The position numbers were made by a program, and so were the translations under genes. The notes under the pieces were generated by a model. It was not told the origin of the DNA, searched no databases, and worked only from the letters and a program-made list of their open reading frames with translations. Positions 42,451 through 50,176 of a DNA stretch of 64,000 nt are shown here, one piece after another. This stretch comes from Streptomyces sp. NBC_01381 (GTDB lineage Bacteria; Actinomycetota; Actinomycetes; Streptomycetales; Streptomycetaceae): NCBI RefSeq assembly GCF_026340305.1, contig NZ_JAPEPI010000002.1, forward strand, positions 310,001 to 374,000. Reading direction: 5' to 3'. Position 1 is the first letter of the stretch. Each line of letters opens with the position of its first letter.

Positions 42451-43797
42451 ATGAGCCTCCGCGACCGCGTGGCGACCCCGCAGACCGACGCAGGACCCAC
42501 CCGCGACGACAGCCTCGTGGCCGTCTACCGCTCCAAGCTCCTCGAAGAGATCGACCTCGCCGAGATGTCGTCCCTCACGGCCGCGGACCGCCGCGTCCGC
42601 CTGGAACGCGTCCTTGGCCACATCATCAGCCGCGAGGGCCCGGTCCAGTCGACCTCCGAGCGCGCCCAGCTGATCCGCCGCGTGGTCGACGAGGCGCTGG
42701 GCCTCGGCGTACTGGAACCACTCCTCGCGGATGCCTCGATCACAGAGATCATGGTCAACGGCCCGGACTCGATCTTCGTGGAACGAGCAGGAAGGGTGGA
42801 ACAACTCCCCCTCCGTTTCGCATCGAACGACCAACTGATGCAGACGATCGAACGCATCGTCTCCACGGTCAACCGCCGTGTGGACGAGTCGAACCCGATG
42901 GTCGACGCGCGCCTGCCCACGGGCGAGCGCGTCAACGTGATCATCCCGCCCCTCGCCCTGACCGGCGCGACACTCACCATCCGCCGCTTCCCCCGCGCGT
43001 ACACCCTGCACGAGCTCATCGACCTGGGCTCGCTCGACGAGCACATGCTGCTCCTGCTTTCGGCCTTCGTACGAGCCCGCTTCAACATCATCGTGTCCGG
43101 AGGCACAGGCTCCGGAAAGACGACCCTCCTCAACGCGCTCTCCGGCCTCCTCCCGGCCCACGAACGCATCATCACCATCGAGGACTCGGCCGAACTGCAG
43201 CTCCAGCAGGACCACGTGATCCGCCTCGAATCCCGCCCCCCGAACGTCGAGGGCAAGGGCCAGATCACCATCCGCGACCTGGTCCGGAACAGCCTCCGCA
43301 TGCGCCCCGACCGCATCATCGTCGGCGAGGTACGAGGCGGCGAGACGCTCGACATGCTGCAAGCCATGTCGACGGGCCACGACGGCTCACTGGCGACGGT
43401 CCACGCGAACACGGCGGAGGATGCCCTCATGCGCCTCCAGACCCTGGGCTCCATGTCCGAGGTCCAGATCCCCTTCGAGGCACTGAAGGACCAGATCAAC
43501 TCGGCGGTGGACGTGGTCGTCCAACTGGCCCGGCACGCGGACGGCTCCCGCAAGATCGCCGAGATCGTCCTCCTCGTCTCGCACGGCCGCGAACAGTTCC
43601 GCATCGCCCCGGTGACCCGCTTCATCCCCCGCCAGGCCGCCGCTTCCACGGACCGCCGCGTCCACGGCTACTTCGAGCACCTGCCGCTGCCCCGCTCGGT
43701 CGCCGACCGGCTGTATCTGGCGGGGGAGCCGGTCCCGCAGGGCTTCGGGGTCGCGCAGGCCATCGACGTACTGAACACACGAGAGGCGATCGGATGA
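42451..43797 (+). CDS. cpaF: Tad pilus secretion ATPase TadA/CpaF
   Basis: 448 residues. It has the CpaF N-terminal helical domain, SITEIMVNGPDSIFVERAG, Walker A IIVSGGTGSGKTTLLNAL, the Asp box ITIEDSAELQL, Walker B MRPDRIIVGEVRGGE and the His box ATVHANTAEDAL. It is the hexameric motor powering Flp pilus extension and perhaps retraction. It starts nine bases after the tadE stop. The stop overlaps the small ORF that follows (ATGA). Confidence 0.95.
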   Translation: MSLRDRVATPQTDAGPTRDDSLVAVYRSKLLEEIDLAEMSSLTAADRRVRLERVLGHIISREGPVQSTSERAQLIRRVVDEALGLGVLEPLLADASITEIMVNGPDSIFVERAGRVEQLPLRFASNDQLMQTIERIVSTVNRRVDESNPMVDARLPTGERVNVIIPPLALTGATLTIRRFPRAYTLHELIDLGSLDEHMLLLLSAFVRARFNIIVSGGTGSGKTTLLNALSGLLPAHERIITIEDSAELQLQQDHVIRLESRPPNVEGKGQITIRDLVRNSLRMRPDRIIVGEVRGGETLDMLQAMSTGHDGSLATVHANTAEDALMRLQTLGSMSEVQIPFEALKDQINSAVDVVVQLARHADGSRKIAEIVLLVSHGREQFRIAPVTRFIPRQAAASTDRRVHGYFEHLPLPRSVADRLYLAGEPVPQGFGVAQAIDVLNTREAIG

Positions 43798-43871
43798 GTA
43801 CGAGGGCGAGTGCGCGAGCGCACGAGCAGGCGCCCCCCGGGCAGCTCCCTGGGCGAGAGGTCACGGCCTGA
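43794..43871 (+). CDS. 25-codon ORF linking tadA and tadB
   Basis: The frame starts with ATGA on the tadA stop and ends with TGATG on the tadB start, so ribosomes could pass from tadA to tadB through it. The peptide is MSTRASARAHEQ followed by APPGQLPGREVTA. Nothing similar is known to me; it may serve only to couple translation. The linkage geometry is seen; expression is inferred. Confidence 0.4.
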   Translation: MSTRASARAHEQAPPGQLPGREVTA

Positions 43872-44821
43872 TGGAGAACAAAGCCGCCCTGCTGGCCCTC
43901 GGCGCCACCATCCTGACCGGCACGCTCGCGGTCGCGGGCGTCCACGCGTACGCGACGGGCCGCGCCCAGCGCCAAGCCCTGGTGGACCGCCTGTCGATCG
44001 GCCCCGGCGAGGGCGACGGCGGTCCCACGGGCCGCGGCCGCCGCTTCTCGGCGGTGGACCGCCGCCTGCGCCGCACGCGCCTGGGCCGCACCATCCACCT
44101 GCGCCTCTCGGCAACGGGACTGAATCTCACGGCAGGCGAGTTCTTCGTCTACGTGGTCGCAGTCGTCGCCGCGCTGTGGCTGATAGCGGCGGCGTCACTG
44201 GCCCCGTTCTTCGGCCCGATCGCGGGAGTGGTGGCGGTCTGGAGCGCGGTGGTGTTCCTCAACTGGCAACGCCAGAAACGCATCGAGGCCTTCATCAACC
44301 AACTCCCGGACGTGGCCCGCATCCTGGCCAACGCGACGGCGGCGGGCCTGGCACTGCGTACGTCCTTGGCGATGGCGGCGGAAGAACTGGAAGCCCCGGC
44401 GGGCGAAGAACTCTCCATGGTGGCCGACCAGCTGACGCTGGGCCGCTCGATCGACGACACCCTGGGCGAACTGGCGGAACGCCTCCCGTCCCGCGAACTG
44501 ATAGTGCTCGTAACGACGTTGGTCCTGTCCAACAAGGCGGGCGGCTCGGTCGTGAACTCCCTCCGCAATCTCACGCAGACCCTGGAGGACAGGAAGGAGA
44601 CGAGACGCGAGGTCCGCACGATGCTCTCGGAGGTCAACGCGACGGCGTTCACGGTCCCGCTCCTGGGCCTGGGCTCGCTGCTCCTGATCAACTCGTCCAA
44701 CGAGGGCGCCCTGGAACGAGTGACAGGCTCCCCGGTGGGCCAGATGCTGATCCTGATCGCGCTGGGCCTGTACGCGGTGGGCTTCTTCGTGATCCGCCGC
44801 CTGGGCAAGATCGAAGTGTAG
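43871..44821 (+). CDS. tadB: Tad pilus inner-membrane platform protein TadB
   Basis: 316 residues. GspF/T2SSF-type platform: an N-terminal helix, paired helices (FVYVVAVVAALWLIAAASLA, GPIAGVVAVWSAVVFLNW), the cytosolic T2SSF domain with QLPDVARILANATAAGLALR and DDTLGELAERLPSREL, and a C-terminal helix. It partners TadC and is driven by TadA. Confidence 0.92.
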   Translation: MENKAALLALGATILTGTLAVAGVHAYATGRAQRQALVDRLSIGPGEGDGGPTGRGRRFSAVDRRLRRTRLGRTIHLRLSATGLNLTAGEFFVYVVAVVAALWLIAAASLAPFFGPIAGVVAVWSAVVFLNWQRQKRIEAFINQLPDVARILANATAAGLALRTSLAMAAEELEAPAGEELSMVADQLTLGRSIDDTLGELAERLPSRELIVLVTTLVLSNKAGGSVVNSLRNLTQTLEDRKETRREVRTMLSEVNATAFTVPLLGLGSLLLINSSNEGALERVTGSPVGQMLILIALGLYAVGFFVIRRLGKIEV

Positions 44822-44834
44822 GGGGAGGGTTACG

Positions 44835-45737
44835 TTGACTTCTGGTGTCTTCGGTCTGGCGGTGGCGGCGGTGATGGGCCTGGCGGTGGCGGGCATCTGC
44901 CAAGGCATCCGCATGTACCGCGCGGAGGCGAAACTCCCCTCGGACCTGGCGATCGCCCTGGAGGTCGGCGCCACCCGCGTCTCGGCGGCGGGCTCGGCGG
45001 TGGACCGCCTGGGCATCCGCTTCGCGCCGCTGGTCCTGCGCCTGATGGGCCCGAAGCGGGTGGACGCCAAGCGCCGCAAGATCGACATGGCGGGAAACCC
45101 GGGCGGCCTGACGATCGACCGCTATGCGGCGCGACGGGCGGTGTACGGCATCTTCGGCCTGGTGATGGGCCTGATCTTCTTCACGAACGGCTCGTCGCTG
45201 TTCGGCGCCCTGACCTTCGCCTTCGGGATCGGGGCGGCGGACGCCCTGATCTGGCAGGCGATCCGCGAACGCCGCGAGGTGATCGACCGCACTCTCCCCG
45301 ACTTCCTGGACGTCCTGGCGGTGGTCGTCTCGGCGGGCCTGGGCTTCCGCCAGGCGCTGGACCGCGTCGCGGAGAAGTACGAGGGGCCGTGGGCGGACGA
45401 ACTACGCATCACGCTCCGCCAGATGGACATGGGAGTGAGCCGCCGCCAGGCCTTCGACGAGCTGCGCCGACGCAACGCATCGGAACAGGTCTCACAATTC
45501 GTCTCGGCGCTCCAGCAGGGCGAGGAGCTGGGCTCCCCCATCGCGGACACACTCATCCAACTCGCCACGGACATGCGCCGCACCGACGCCCAGAACTCCC
45601 GCCGCAGGGCGGCGAAGACGATCCCCAAGGCAACGATGGTGACCCTCGTCTTCATGCTCCCGGCGACGATGATCCTGATCGCGGCGGGCATGTTCCTCGG
45701 CTCAGGTTCGGACTTCGGCTCGATCCTGGGAAAGTGA
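44835..45737 (+). CDS. tadC: Tad pilus inner-membrane platform protein TadC
   Basis: 300 residues from a TTG preceded by GGGGGAGGG. T2SSF domain with RTLPDFLDVLAVVVSAGLGF, FVSALQQGEELGSPIADTL and the C-terminal helix MLPATMILIAAGMFLGSG. It forms the platform with TadB. Confidence 0.92.
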   Translation: MTSGVFGLAVAAVMGLAVAGICQGIRMYRAEAKLPSDLAIALEVGATRVSAAGSAVDRLGIRFAPLVLRLMGPKRVDAKRRKIDMAGNPGGLTIDRYAARRAVYGIFGLVMGLIFFTNGSSLFGALTFAFGIGAADALIWQAIRERREVIDRTLPDFLDVLAVVVSAGLGFRQALDRVAEKYEGPWADELRITLRQMDMGVSRRQAFDELRRRNASEQVSQFVSALQQGEELGSPIADTLIQLATDMRRTDAQNSRRRAAKTIPKATMVTLVFMLPATMILIAAGMFLGSGSDFGSILGK

Positions 45738-46184
45738 GGGATTGCTGTGAGCGGTGCGGGGCGCCTGCCGGCGGGCGCAGCTATCAAGCCACTGGGCGAA
45801 ACCTCTTCGCGGCTGCAACGAGATGTGGGACAGTCTGTCGGATGGGGGGAGGGTCGCAGTGGCTTCGCCGAAGCGCCCCTTCGGCCCCTCTTCCTCCAAC
45901 AACCCTTTGCAAACAGCGAGTTCACAAGACGCACGGGAGGGGAAGTCGTGAACCACATAGCCCCACCGACTGACCGGTCGCGGACCTCCGCCGTATCCCT
46001 CCGGGGCGCGTGATGACCTCGCCACCGGGGAAGGGAACTCGCCAACTTGCGCGGCTGAAACGGCATTGGTTGCGGAGAGTGGCTGTTGGGTCACATGATC
46101 TCGCGTACGTTGCCTATGACGAGAGCGGCGTCGGAATTGGTTGCGCCAGCGGTGCGTGTATCGGGTGGGAGAGAAGGGGCCGTC
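45738..46184. other. 447-bp region between tadC and flp
   Basis: No large gene. Base composition drops compared with the assembly genes. It contains a small possible ORF (45859-45951) and probably the promoter of the pilin gene, which I cannot place exactly. Confidence 0.5.
45859..45951 (+). CDS. Possible 30-residue peptide or gene remnant
   Basis: GTG with a strong GGGGGGAGGG ribosome site six bases upstream, encoding MASPKRPFGPSSSN then NPLQTASSQDAREGKS. It is hydrophilic with no domain. It could be the 5' remnant of a longer gene lost from the locus, or a genuine small protein. Confidence 0.25.
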   Translation: MASPKRPFGPSSSNNPLQTASSQDAREGKS

Positions 46185-46403
46185 GTGCTGAAGGATCGCG
46201 TACTCAGAGTCTGGGTCGACTGGACCGTGACCGTGGCTTCCCGGGTTCGGGGGAGGGAGCGGGATGCGGGGGCTGGGTTTGTGGAGTATGCGGGGTTGAT
46301 GATTTTGATTGCCGGGATCTTCGTGCTCATCGACGGCTTGGGTCTCGATGGACAGATCTCCGGCGCGATTCAGGACGCGGTGTCGGACGTAATCGGCGGC
46401 TGA
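46185..46403 (+). CDS. flp: Flp-type major pilin
   Basis: 72 residues from a GTG with GAGAAGGGG upstream. The class III prepilin signature is present: cleavage after Gly in ERDAG^AGFVEYAGL leaves Glu at mature position 5 and Tyr at 6. A hydrophobic helix (LMILIAGIFVLIDGLGLDG) follows, then a short tail. It is the pilus structural subunit. Its prepilin peptidase is not in this window. Codon use is less GC-biased than in tadABC. Confidence 0.85.
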   Translation: MLKDRVLRVWVDWTVTVASRVRGRERDAGAGFVEYAGLMILIAGIFVLIDGLGLDGQISGAIQDAVSDVIGG

Positions 46404-47008
46404 GCCGGAGACGCTTTCTCAGTGACACTGGGCAGACTCTCCCCATCTACATCTGGATGACGGGGATTCTGCTCTTTGTTGCGTTCGCGTTCTTTGCGTT
46501 CGCCCAGGCCGCATCTGCGCGCAATGGCGCCCAATCAGCTGCTGATGCGGCGGCTCTGGCGGCAGCGCAGGATGCGAGGGAAGAGCTCGTCGAAGGGCTA
46601 GGGGAGTCCATCGGTGATGGAGACGAGTGGCTCGACTGGCTCGACGGTGACAAGTTCACCGGTGATGGGGCTCGTGGCGCAGCAGATGCGCTGGCTGCTG
46701 ACAATGACTCGACGGTCACGGCCTTTGGGCCCGACGAAGTGAACGGCTACCCGGGCTTCTGGGCGAAGGTCGAGACGAACTACACCGTTGGCGATTCGAT
46801 CATTCCGGGCACGGAGTCCCAGCACGCCAACGCCGAGGCCACCGCAATCATCAAACCGCGCTGCGGCCTTGCTCCGTCCGCAGACCCAGAGAAGGCCGTG
46901 GAATTCGACTGCGACGGTGGCGACTCCTTCGAGATCGATCCGGACGATTTCGATCTGGATGATCTCCCGGATGCGTCCGTTCTCTTCTCCGTCCACCTGG
47001 CCGACTGA
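46400..47008 (+). CDS. TadG-like pilus assembly protein (start uncertain)
   Basis: About 202 residues. The TadG/Flp-assembly N-terminus is clear: DTGQTLPIYIWMTGILLFVA, then FAFAQAASARNGAQSAADAA and an acidic extracellular region ending EIDPDDFDLDDLPDASVLF. The conserved N-terminal part begins before the first in-frame ATG (46457), and no GTG or TTG lies in frame before it; a CTG at 46400 overlaps the flp stop as CTGA. I give that limit, but the true start is unproven. Probably a minor pilin or tip-exposed protein. Confidence 0.7.
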   Translation: MSRRRFLSDTGQTLPIYIWMTGILLFVAFAFFAFAQAASARNGAQSAADAAALAAAQDAREELVEGLGESIGDGDEWLDWLDGDKFTGDGARGAADALAADNDSTVTAFGPDEVNGYPGFWAKVETNYTVGDSIIPGTESQHANAEATAIIKPRCGLAPSADPEKAVEFDCDGGDSFEIDPDDFDLDDLPDASVLFSVHLAD

Positions 47009-47040
47009 TGAGCGATCGACGAAAGAAGGAAGCTGTACCG

Positions 47041-47649
47041 ATGAACATTCGGCGCACCATAAAGACCCGCAGGGCAATGACCGCTGTGGCGATCACTACT
47101 GGGCTGGTCCTCACGGTCGCCGGCTGTGGTGGAGGGGGCGGTGACAGCGATGACAAGTCTGAGAAGGGGGCTTCGTCACCTGCGACTGCCAAGGGCAATG
47201 AGGGTGACGAGAAGAAGGATGAGGATAGCCAAGCCCCCGCGGCGGACGAGGTATTGGCAGAGGTGAAGGGTGAGGAGAGCATCACCCTGACGGTCTCGTC
47301 TGCCGTCCGTGACGAGGGCGGCTTCGTCACAATCTCGGGCAAGGTGACGAACGGTGGTAGTCGGTTCTGGGCTGCCGCCAACTGGCGTGGCGAGGAACGA
47401 GAGCTGAACAAGAACGGTTCGTCGGTGGCGGGAGCCAACCTGATCGACAACACCGGGAAGAAGAAGTACCTCGTCCTCCGTGACACAGAGGGCCGGTGCC
47501 TGTGCACCAACTTCACGGGTGGCGTCAAGCCCGGCCAAACGACGGACTGGTACGCGCAGTTCCCGGCCCCGCCCGAAGGCACCAGCAAAGTCGCCTTCCA
47601 GGTAGGCGCCATGCCCCCCGCCTCCATAGAACTCTCCGAGGGTGAGTGA
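47041..47649 (+). CDS. Pilus-locus lipoprotein
   Basis: 202 residues. A signal peptide ends in the lipobox LTVAGC; a Gly/Ser/Lys/Glu-rich linker follows and then a beta-rich domain (ESITLTVSSAVRDEGGFVTI, WRGEERELNKNGSSVAG, LRDTEGRCLCTNFTGGVKPG). Exported and anchored by its cysteine. No named family recognised. ATG at 47041 has GAAGGAAG upstream. It sits between the TadG-like gene and the OmpA-domain gene in one transcript. Confidence 0.82.
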   Translation: MNIRRTIKTRRAMTAVAITTGLVLTVAGCGGGGGDSDDKSEKGASSPATAKGNEGDEKKDEDSQAPAADEVLAEVKGEESITLTVSSAVRDEGGFVTISGKVTNGGSRFWAAANWRGEERELNKNGSSVAGANLIDNTGKKKYLVLRDTEGRCLCTNFTGGVKPGQTTDWYAQFPAPPEGTSKVAFQVGAMPPASIELSEGE

Positions 47650-47652
47650 CCC

Positions 47653-48312
47653 ATGGCCCACCCACGATCACGCACCCTGGCCACAGCCACGGCCACCCTC
47701 ACGGCCTTCATCCTCCTCACCGGCACCGCCGCCCACGCGGACGACGACGACCCCAGCGCACCCCCGGACAGCACAACCTCCACCCCACCCCAGGAAGTCG
47801 ACTCCAACAGCCCCGGTCTGAAGCTGGCCGACGGAGCGACCCTGGCCCCGGCGAAGGTCCTGGACATCAAGTCCGTCGTCGAAGACCTCGGCGGCGAGGA
47901 ACGCCGCGAGGACACCAACACCGACGTCAAATTCGCCCTCCAGGCAGAGGTGCTGTTCCCCAAGGACAGCCCCAAGCTGAACCCGGAGGCGAACGCGCGC
48001 ATCAAGGCGATCGCCGAGGAGGCGAAGGCCCAAAAGGCAACCAACGTCCGGGTGTTCGGCTTCACGGACGACCTCGGCTCGTACAGCCACGGCAAGAAGC
48101 TGTCGCGCGACCGCGCGGAAGCGGTGCACGACAAGCTGGCGAGCTACCTGGGCCCAGAGGTCACGTACGCGGTACGCGGCTACAGCGAGGACTACCCGAT
48201 CGCGGACAACGGCTCCGAGGAGGGCCGCAAGAAGAACCGCCGGGTCGAGGTGTCCTTCCCGCGGGGTTCCGGAGCGGACACGGGGACGACCCCCTCCGGG
48301 GGCCAGGACTGA
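47653..48312 (+). CDS. Secreted OmpA-domain protein
   Basis: 219 residues: signal peptide (ending AAHA), a spacer, then an OmpA-like peptidoglycan-binding domain with FPKDSPKLNPEANARIKAIA, VFGFTDDLGSYSHGKKLSRD and EEGRKKNRRVEV. Such domains bind diaminopimelate in peptidoglycan. It is three bases after the lipoprotein stop and probably anchors the Tad apparatus in the wall. Confidence 0.9.
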   Translation: MAHPRSRTLATATATLTAFILLTGTAAHADDDDPSAPPDSTTSTPPQEVDSNSPGLKLADGATLAPAKVLDIKSVVEDLGGEERREDTNTDVKFALQAEVLFPKDSPKLNPEANARIKAIAEEAKAQKATNVRVFGFTDDLGSYSHGKKLSRDRAEAVHDKLASYLGPEVTYAVRGYSEDYPIADNGSEEGRKKNRRVEVSFPRGSGADTGTTPSGGQD

Positions 48313-48358
48313 CCGAGCCTTGACCAGTTCCGCCCACACGCGGTGGCAGATCGCCTGG

Positions 48359-48379
48359 CTATATAGATTTCTGTATAGT
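48359..48379 (+). promoter_or_regulatory. Palindromic operator-promoter of the toxin-antitoxin pair
   Basis: CTATATAGATTTCTGTATAG (48359-48378) is a 20-bp palindrome with one mismatched pair. It overlaps the -10 TATAGT (48374-48379). The start site would be 48386, one base before the toxin GTG, so the message is leaderless. Autoregulation by the XRE antitoxin is the natural inference. Confidence 0.6.
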
Positions 48380-48386
48380 CGAGTCT

Positions 48387-48761
48387 GTGAGTGATCCCTG
48401 GCGGATTGAGATTGAGCCGGAGGTCCGGCAGTGGCTGGAACTGTTGTCGGACACCCACTACGACAAGGCTGAGCGAGCGGCTGACATGCTCGCGGCGGAC
48501 CCGACCACCCTTGGTGAGCCGTACTCCCGCCACCTCGGCGGCAAGCTGCGCGAGCTGCGTTTCATCATGGATGGCAACGCCGTGCGCATCACATACTGGC
48601 TGGCTCCCGACCGCCGCATCGTGCTGTTGACGGTGTTCCGAAAGACCAGGCAGCGCGAAGTCGCAGAGGTCGAGCGTGCCCAGCAGGCCCAGAAGGAGTG
48701 CCAGGCGGAGCATGGACCTGCCGAGCACAGTTATGACCGGATCAAGGAGGAGGGGTCGTGA
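48387..48761 (+). CDS. RelE/HigB-type toxin
   Basis: 124 residues in the phage-derived Gp49/HigB-like group of RelE toxins: WRIEIEPEVRQWLELLSD, LGGKLRELRFIMDGNAVRIT, RIVLLTVFRKTRQREVAEVE. Such toxins are ribosome-dependent mRNA endonucleases. The basic residues expected at the active site are present in the last motif. Toxin-first order and a 4-base overlap with the XRE gene match HigBA systems. Confidence 0.88.
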   Translation: MSDPWRIEIEPEVRQWLELLSDTHYDKAERAADMLAADPTTLGEPYSRHLGGKLRELRFIMDGNAVRITYWLAPDRRIVLLTVFRKTRQREVAEVERAQQAQKECQAEHGPAEHSYDRIKEEGS

Positions 48762-49126
48762 ACCACTCCCATTGGAAGACCCGCAGGACCAGGAAGCTAG
48801 CCGGGGAATCGCTCGAAGAGTCCCCGGCGTACGTCGAGGCCGGCTATGCGTTCGCACTCGGCCAGGCGGTCCATGACCGGCGCACAGAACTTGGCCTGTC
48901 GCAGAGTGAACTGGCCCGCCGTGCCGAGATGACGCAGCCGCAGATCTCGAATATCGAGGGCGGAGACTCCGTGCCGACCTTGCAACTGCTAACGCGCCTG
49001 GCCAAGGCGCTCGACGCGGCATTGACCATTGACCTGGACGGCGACACCTCGGCGTTTGTGTTCACCGCGCACAACGATTCCGGGCCCGACGGGGCATCGG
49101 CGGATGGACGTTCCTCAGCGGCGTGA
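48758..49126 (+). CDS. XRE-family antitoxin (HigA-like)
   Basis: 122 residues with a central helix-turn-helix (ELGLSQSELARRAEMTQPQI, SNIEGGDSVPTLQLLTRLAK). GTG start overlaps the toxin stop (GTGA). It should neutralise the toxin and bind the upstream palindrome. The extended N-terminal part (about 35 residues) is the probable toxin-binding region. Confidence 0.88.
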   Translation: MNHSHWKTRRTRKLAGESLEESPAYVEAGYAFALGQAVHDRRTELGLSQSELARRAEMTQPQISNIEGGDSVPTLQLLTRLAKALDAALTIDLDGDTSAFVFTAHNDSGPDGASADGRSSAA

Positions 49127-49165
49127 TCGTCAGGACCTGGCGTTCCGGCAGCACGTCGACTCGCT

Positions 49166-49976
49166 GCGGGGGCTTCGGCGACGCGGCGGTTGTGAGGGCG
49201 CCGGGGCCGCCCGGTTTTCGGGAGGGTGGCGGTTCCGGTCTGGGAGTCAAGGGCGCTTCGCTGCGCTGCGCGTCGGCTTCGCCGATGTCCCCTCGGGCCA
49301 CCCTTGACACCCAGCCCTCCACCGCGAGAAGCGTGATGACCGGGCGGCCGCGAAGCGGGGCTCACGGGGATGGTGGGGTTGGGTCGTCCGGCTTCACGGC
49401 CGGGTGCGGACTAGTTCGTCGCAGCGCGCCCCGGGTGGCGGGGCGCGCGGTCTGCTCGGGGATGGGTCCCGGTTTCGTCAAACGTCTGCGGACCGGCCCT
49501 CGACGAGAGGGGGTATGGGGGACCTACTTTGGGAAAGTTGCGTTTGCCTATCGCGTGCGCCCCCCTTGTGCCAGAACACTACTTTTCCAAAGTAGGTCTC
49601 CCACCCCCACCTCTCGACCGGGAAGCGACGGTCACCCCGGAAGATCCGGCCGGTAGACGCTTGACGAGACCGGCACCGATCCCCGGACCGGCCGCGCACC
49701 CCTCCCACCCGGCTGTGCTGATACGAACCAGTCCGCACCCGGCAGCGAAGCCGGATGACCCAACCCCACCATCCCCGAGAGCCCCGCTTCGTGGCCGCCC
49801 GGTCATATGGCTTCTCGCGGTGGAGGGGTGGGTGTCAAGGGTGGAGCGAAGCGGAATCGGCGCAGCCGACGCGCAGCGCAGCGGAGCGCCCTTGACTCCC
49901 GGCCCGGAACCGCCAACCTCGGGACAACCGGGCGGCCCCGGCGCCAACACAACGCCGGATCACCGAAGCCCCGCTA
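49166..49976. repeat. Large imperfect inverted repeat, about 400-bp arms
   Basis: Sequence from about 49166 to 49540 returns, reverse-complemented and diverged, from about 49976 back to 49580. Matching blocks include the 63-bp units 49246-49308 and 49834-49896 (each itself bounded by GTCAAGGG and CCCTTGAC), CGAAGCGGGGCTC, GGGATGGTGGGGTTGGGTC and the innermost ACCTACTTTGG / CCAAAGTAGGT. No coding sequence is visible; the region has no ribosome site followed by a domain. The outer end reaches the DUF397 stop. Confidence 0.8.
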
Positions 49977-50165
49977 GAGCAGGTGATCCGCCTTCCCCGC
50001 CTTGATCTCGCGGATGAGAGTACGGAGGGCTTCCTCGGTGTCGGTGAGGTGCCGGTCCTCTTGGCCGGCCACGGCGATGTAAGCGCTGCCTTCGCCGTCG
50101 GTCCCTATGCGGAAGCAGTTGTTACCTTCTGCGCAGAAGGGCTCTTCCCAGGTGATGTCGGCCAT
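49974..50165 (-). CDS. DUF397 small protein (BldB/WhiJ-partner type)
   Basis: 63 residues: ADITWEEPFCAEGNNCFRIG, then YIAVAGQEDRHLTDTEEALRTLIREIK. It resembles the DUF397 proteins that accompany WhiJ-like regulators in Streptomyces and act as their partner or antagonist. It starts 11 bases after the regulator stop with GAGGAG upstream. Its stop lies at the edge of the inverted repeat. Confidence 0.82.
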   Translation of the reverse strand: MADITWEEPFCAEGNNCFRIGTDGEGSAYIAVAGQEDRHLTDTEEALRTLIREIKAGKADHLL

Positions 50166-50176
50166 GGTGGCTCTCC

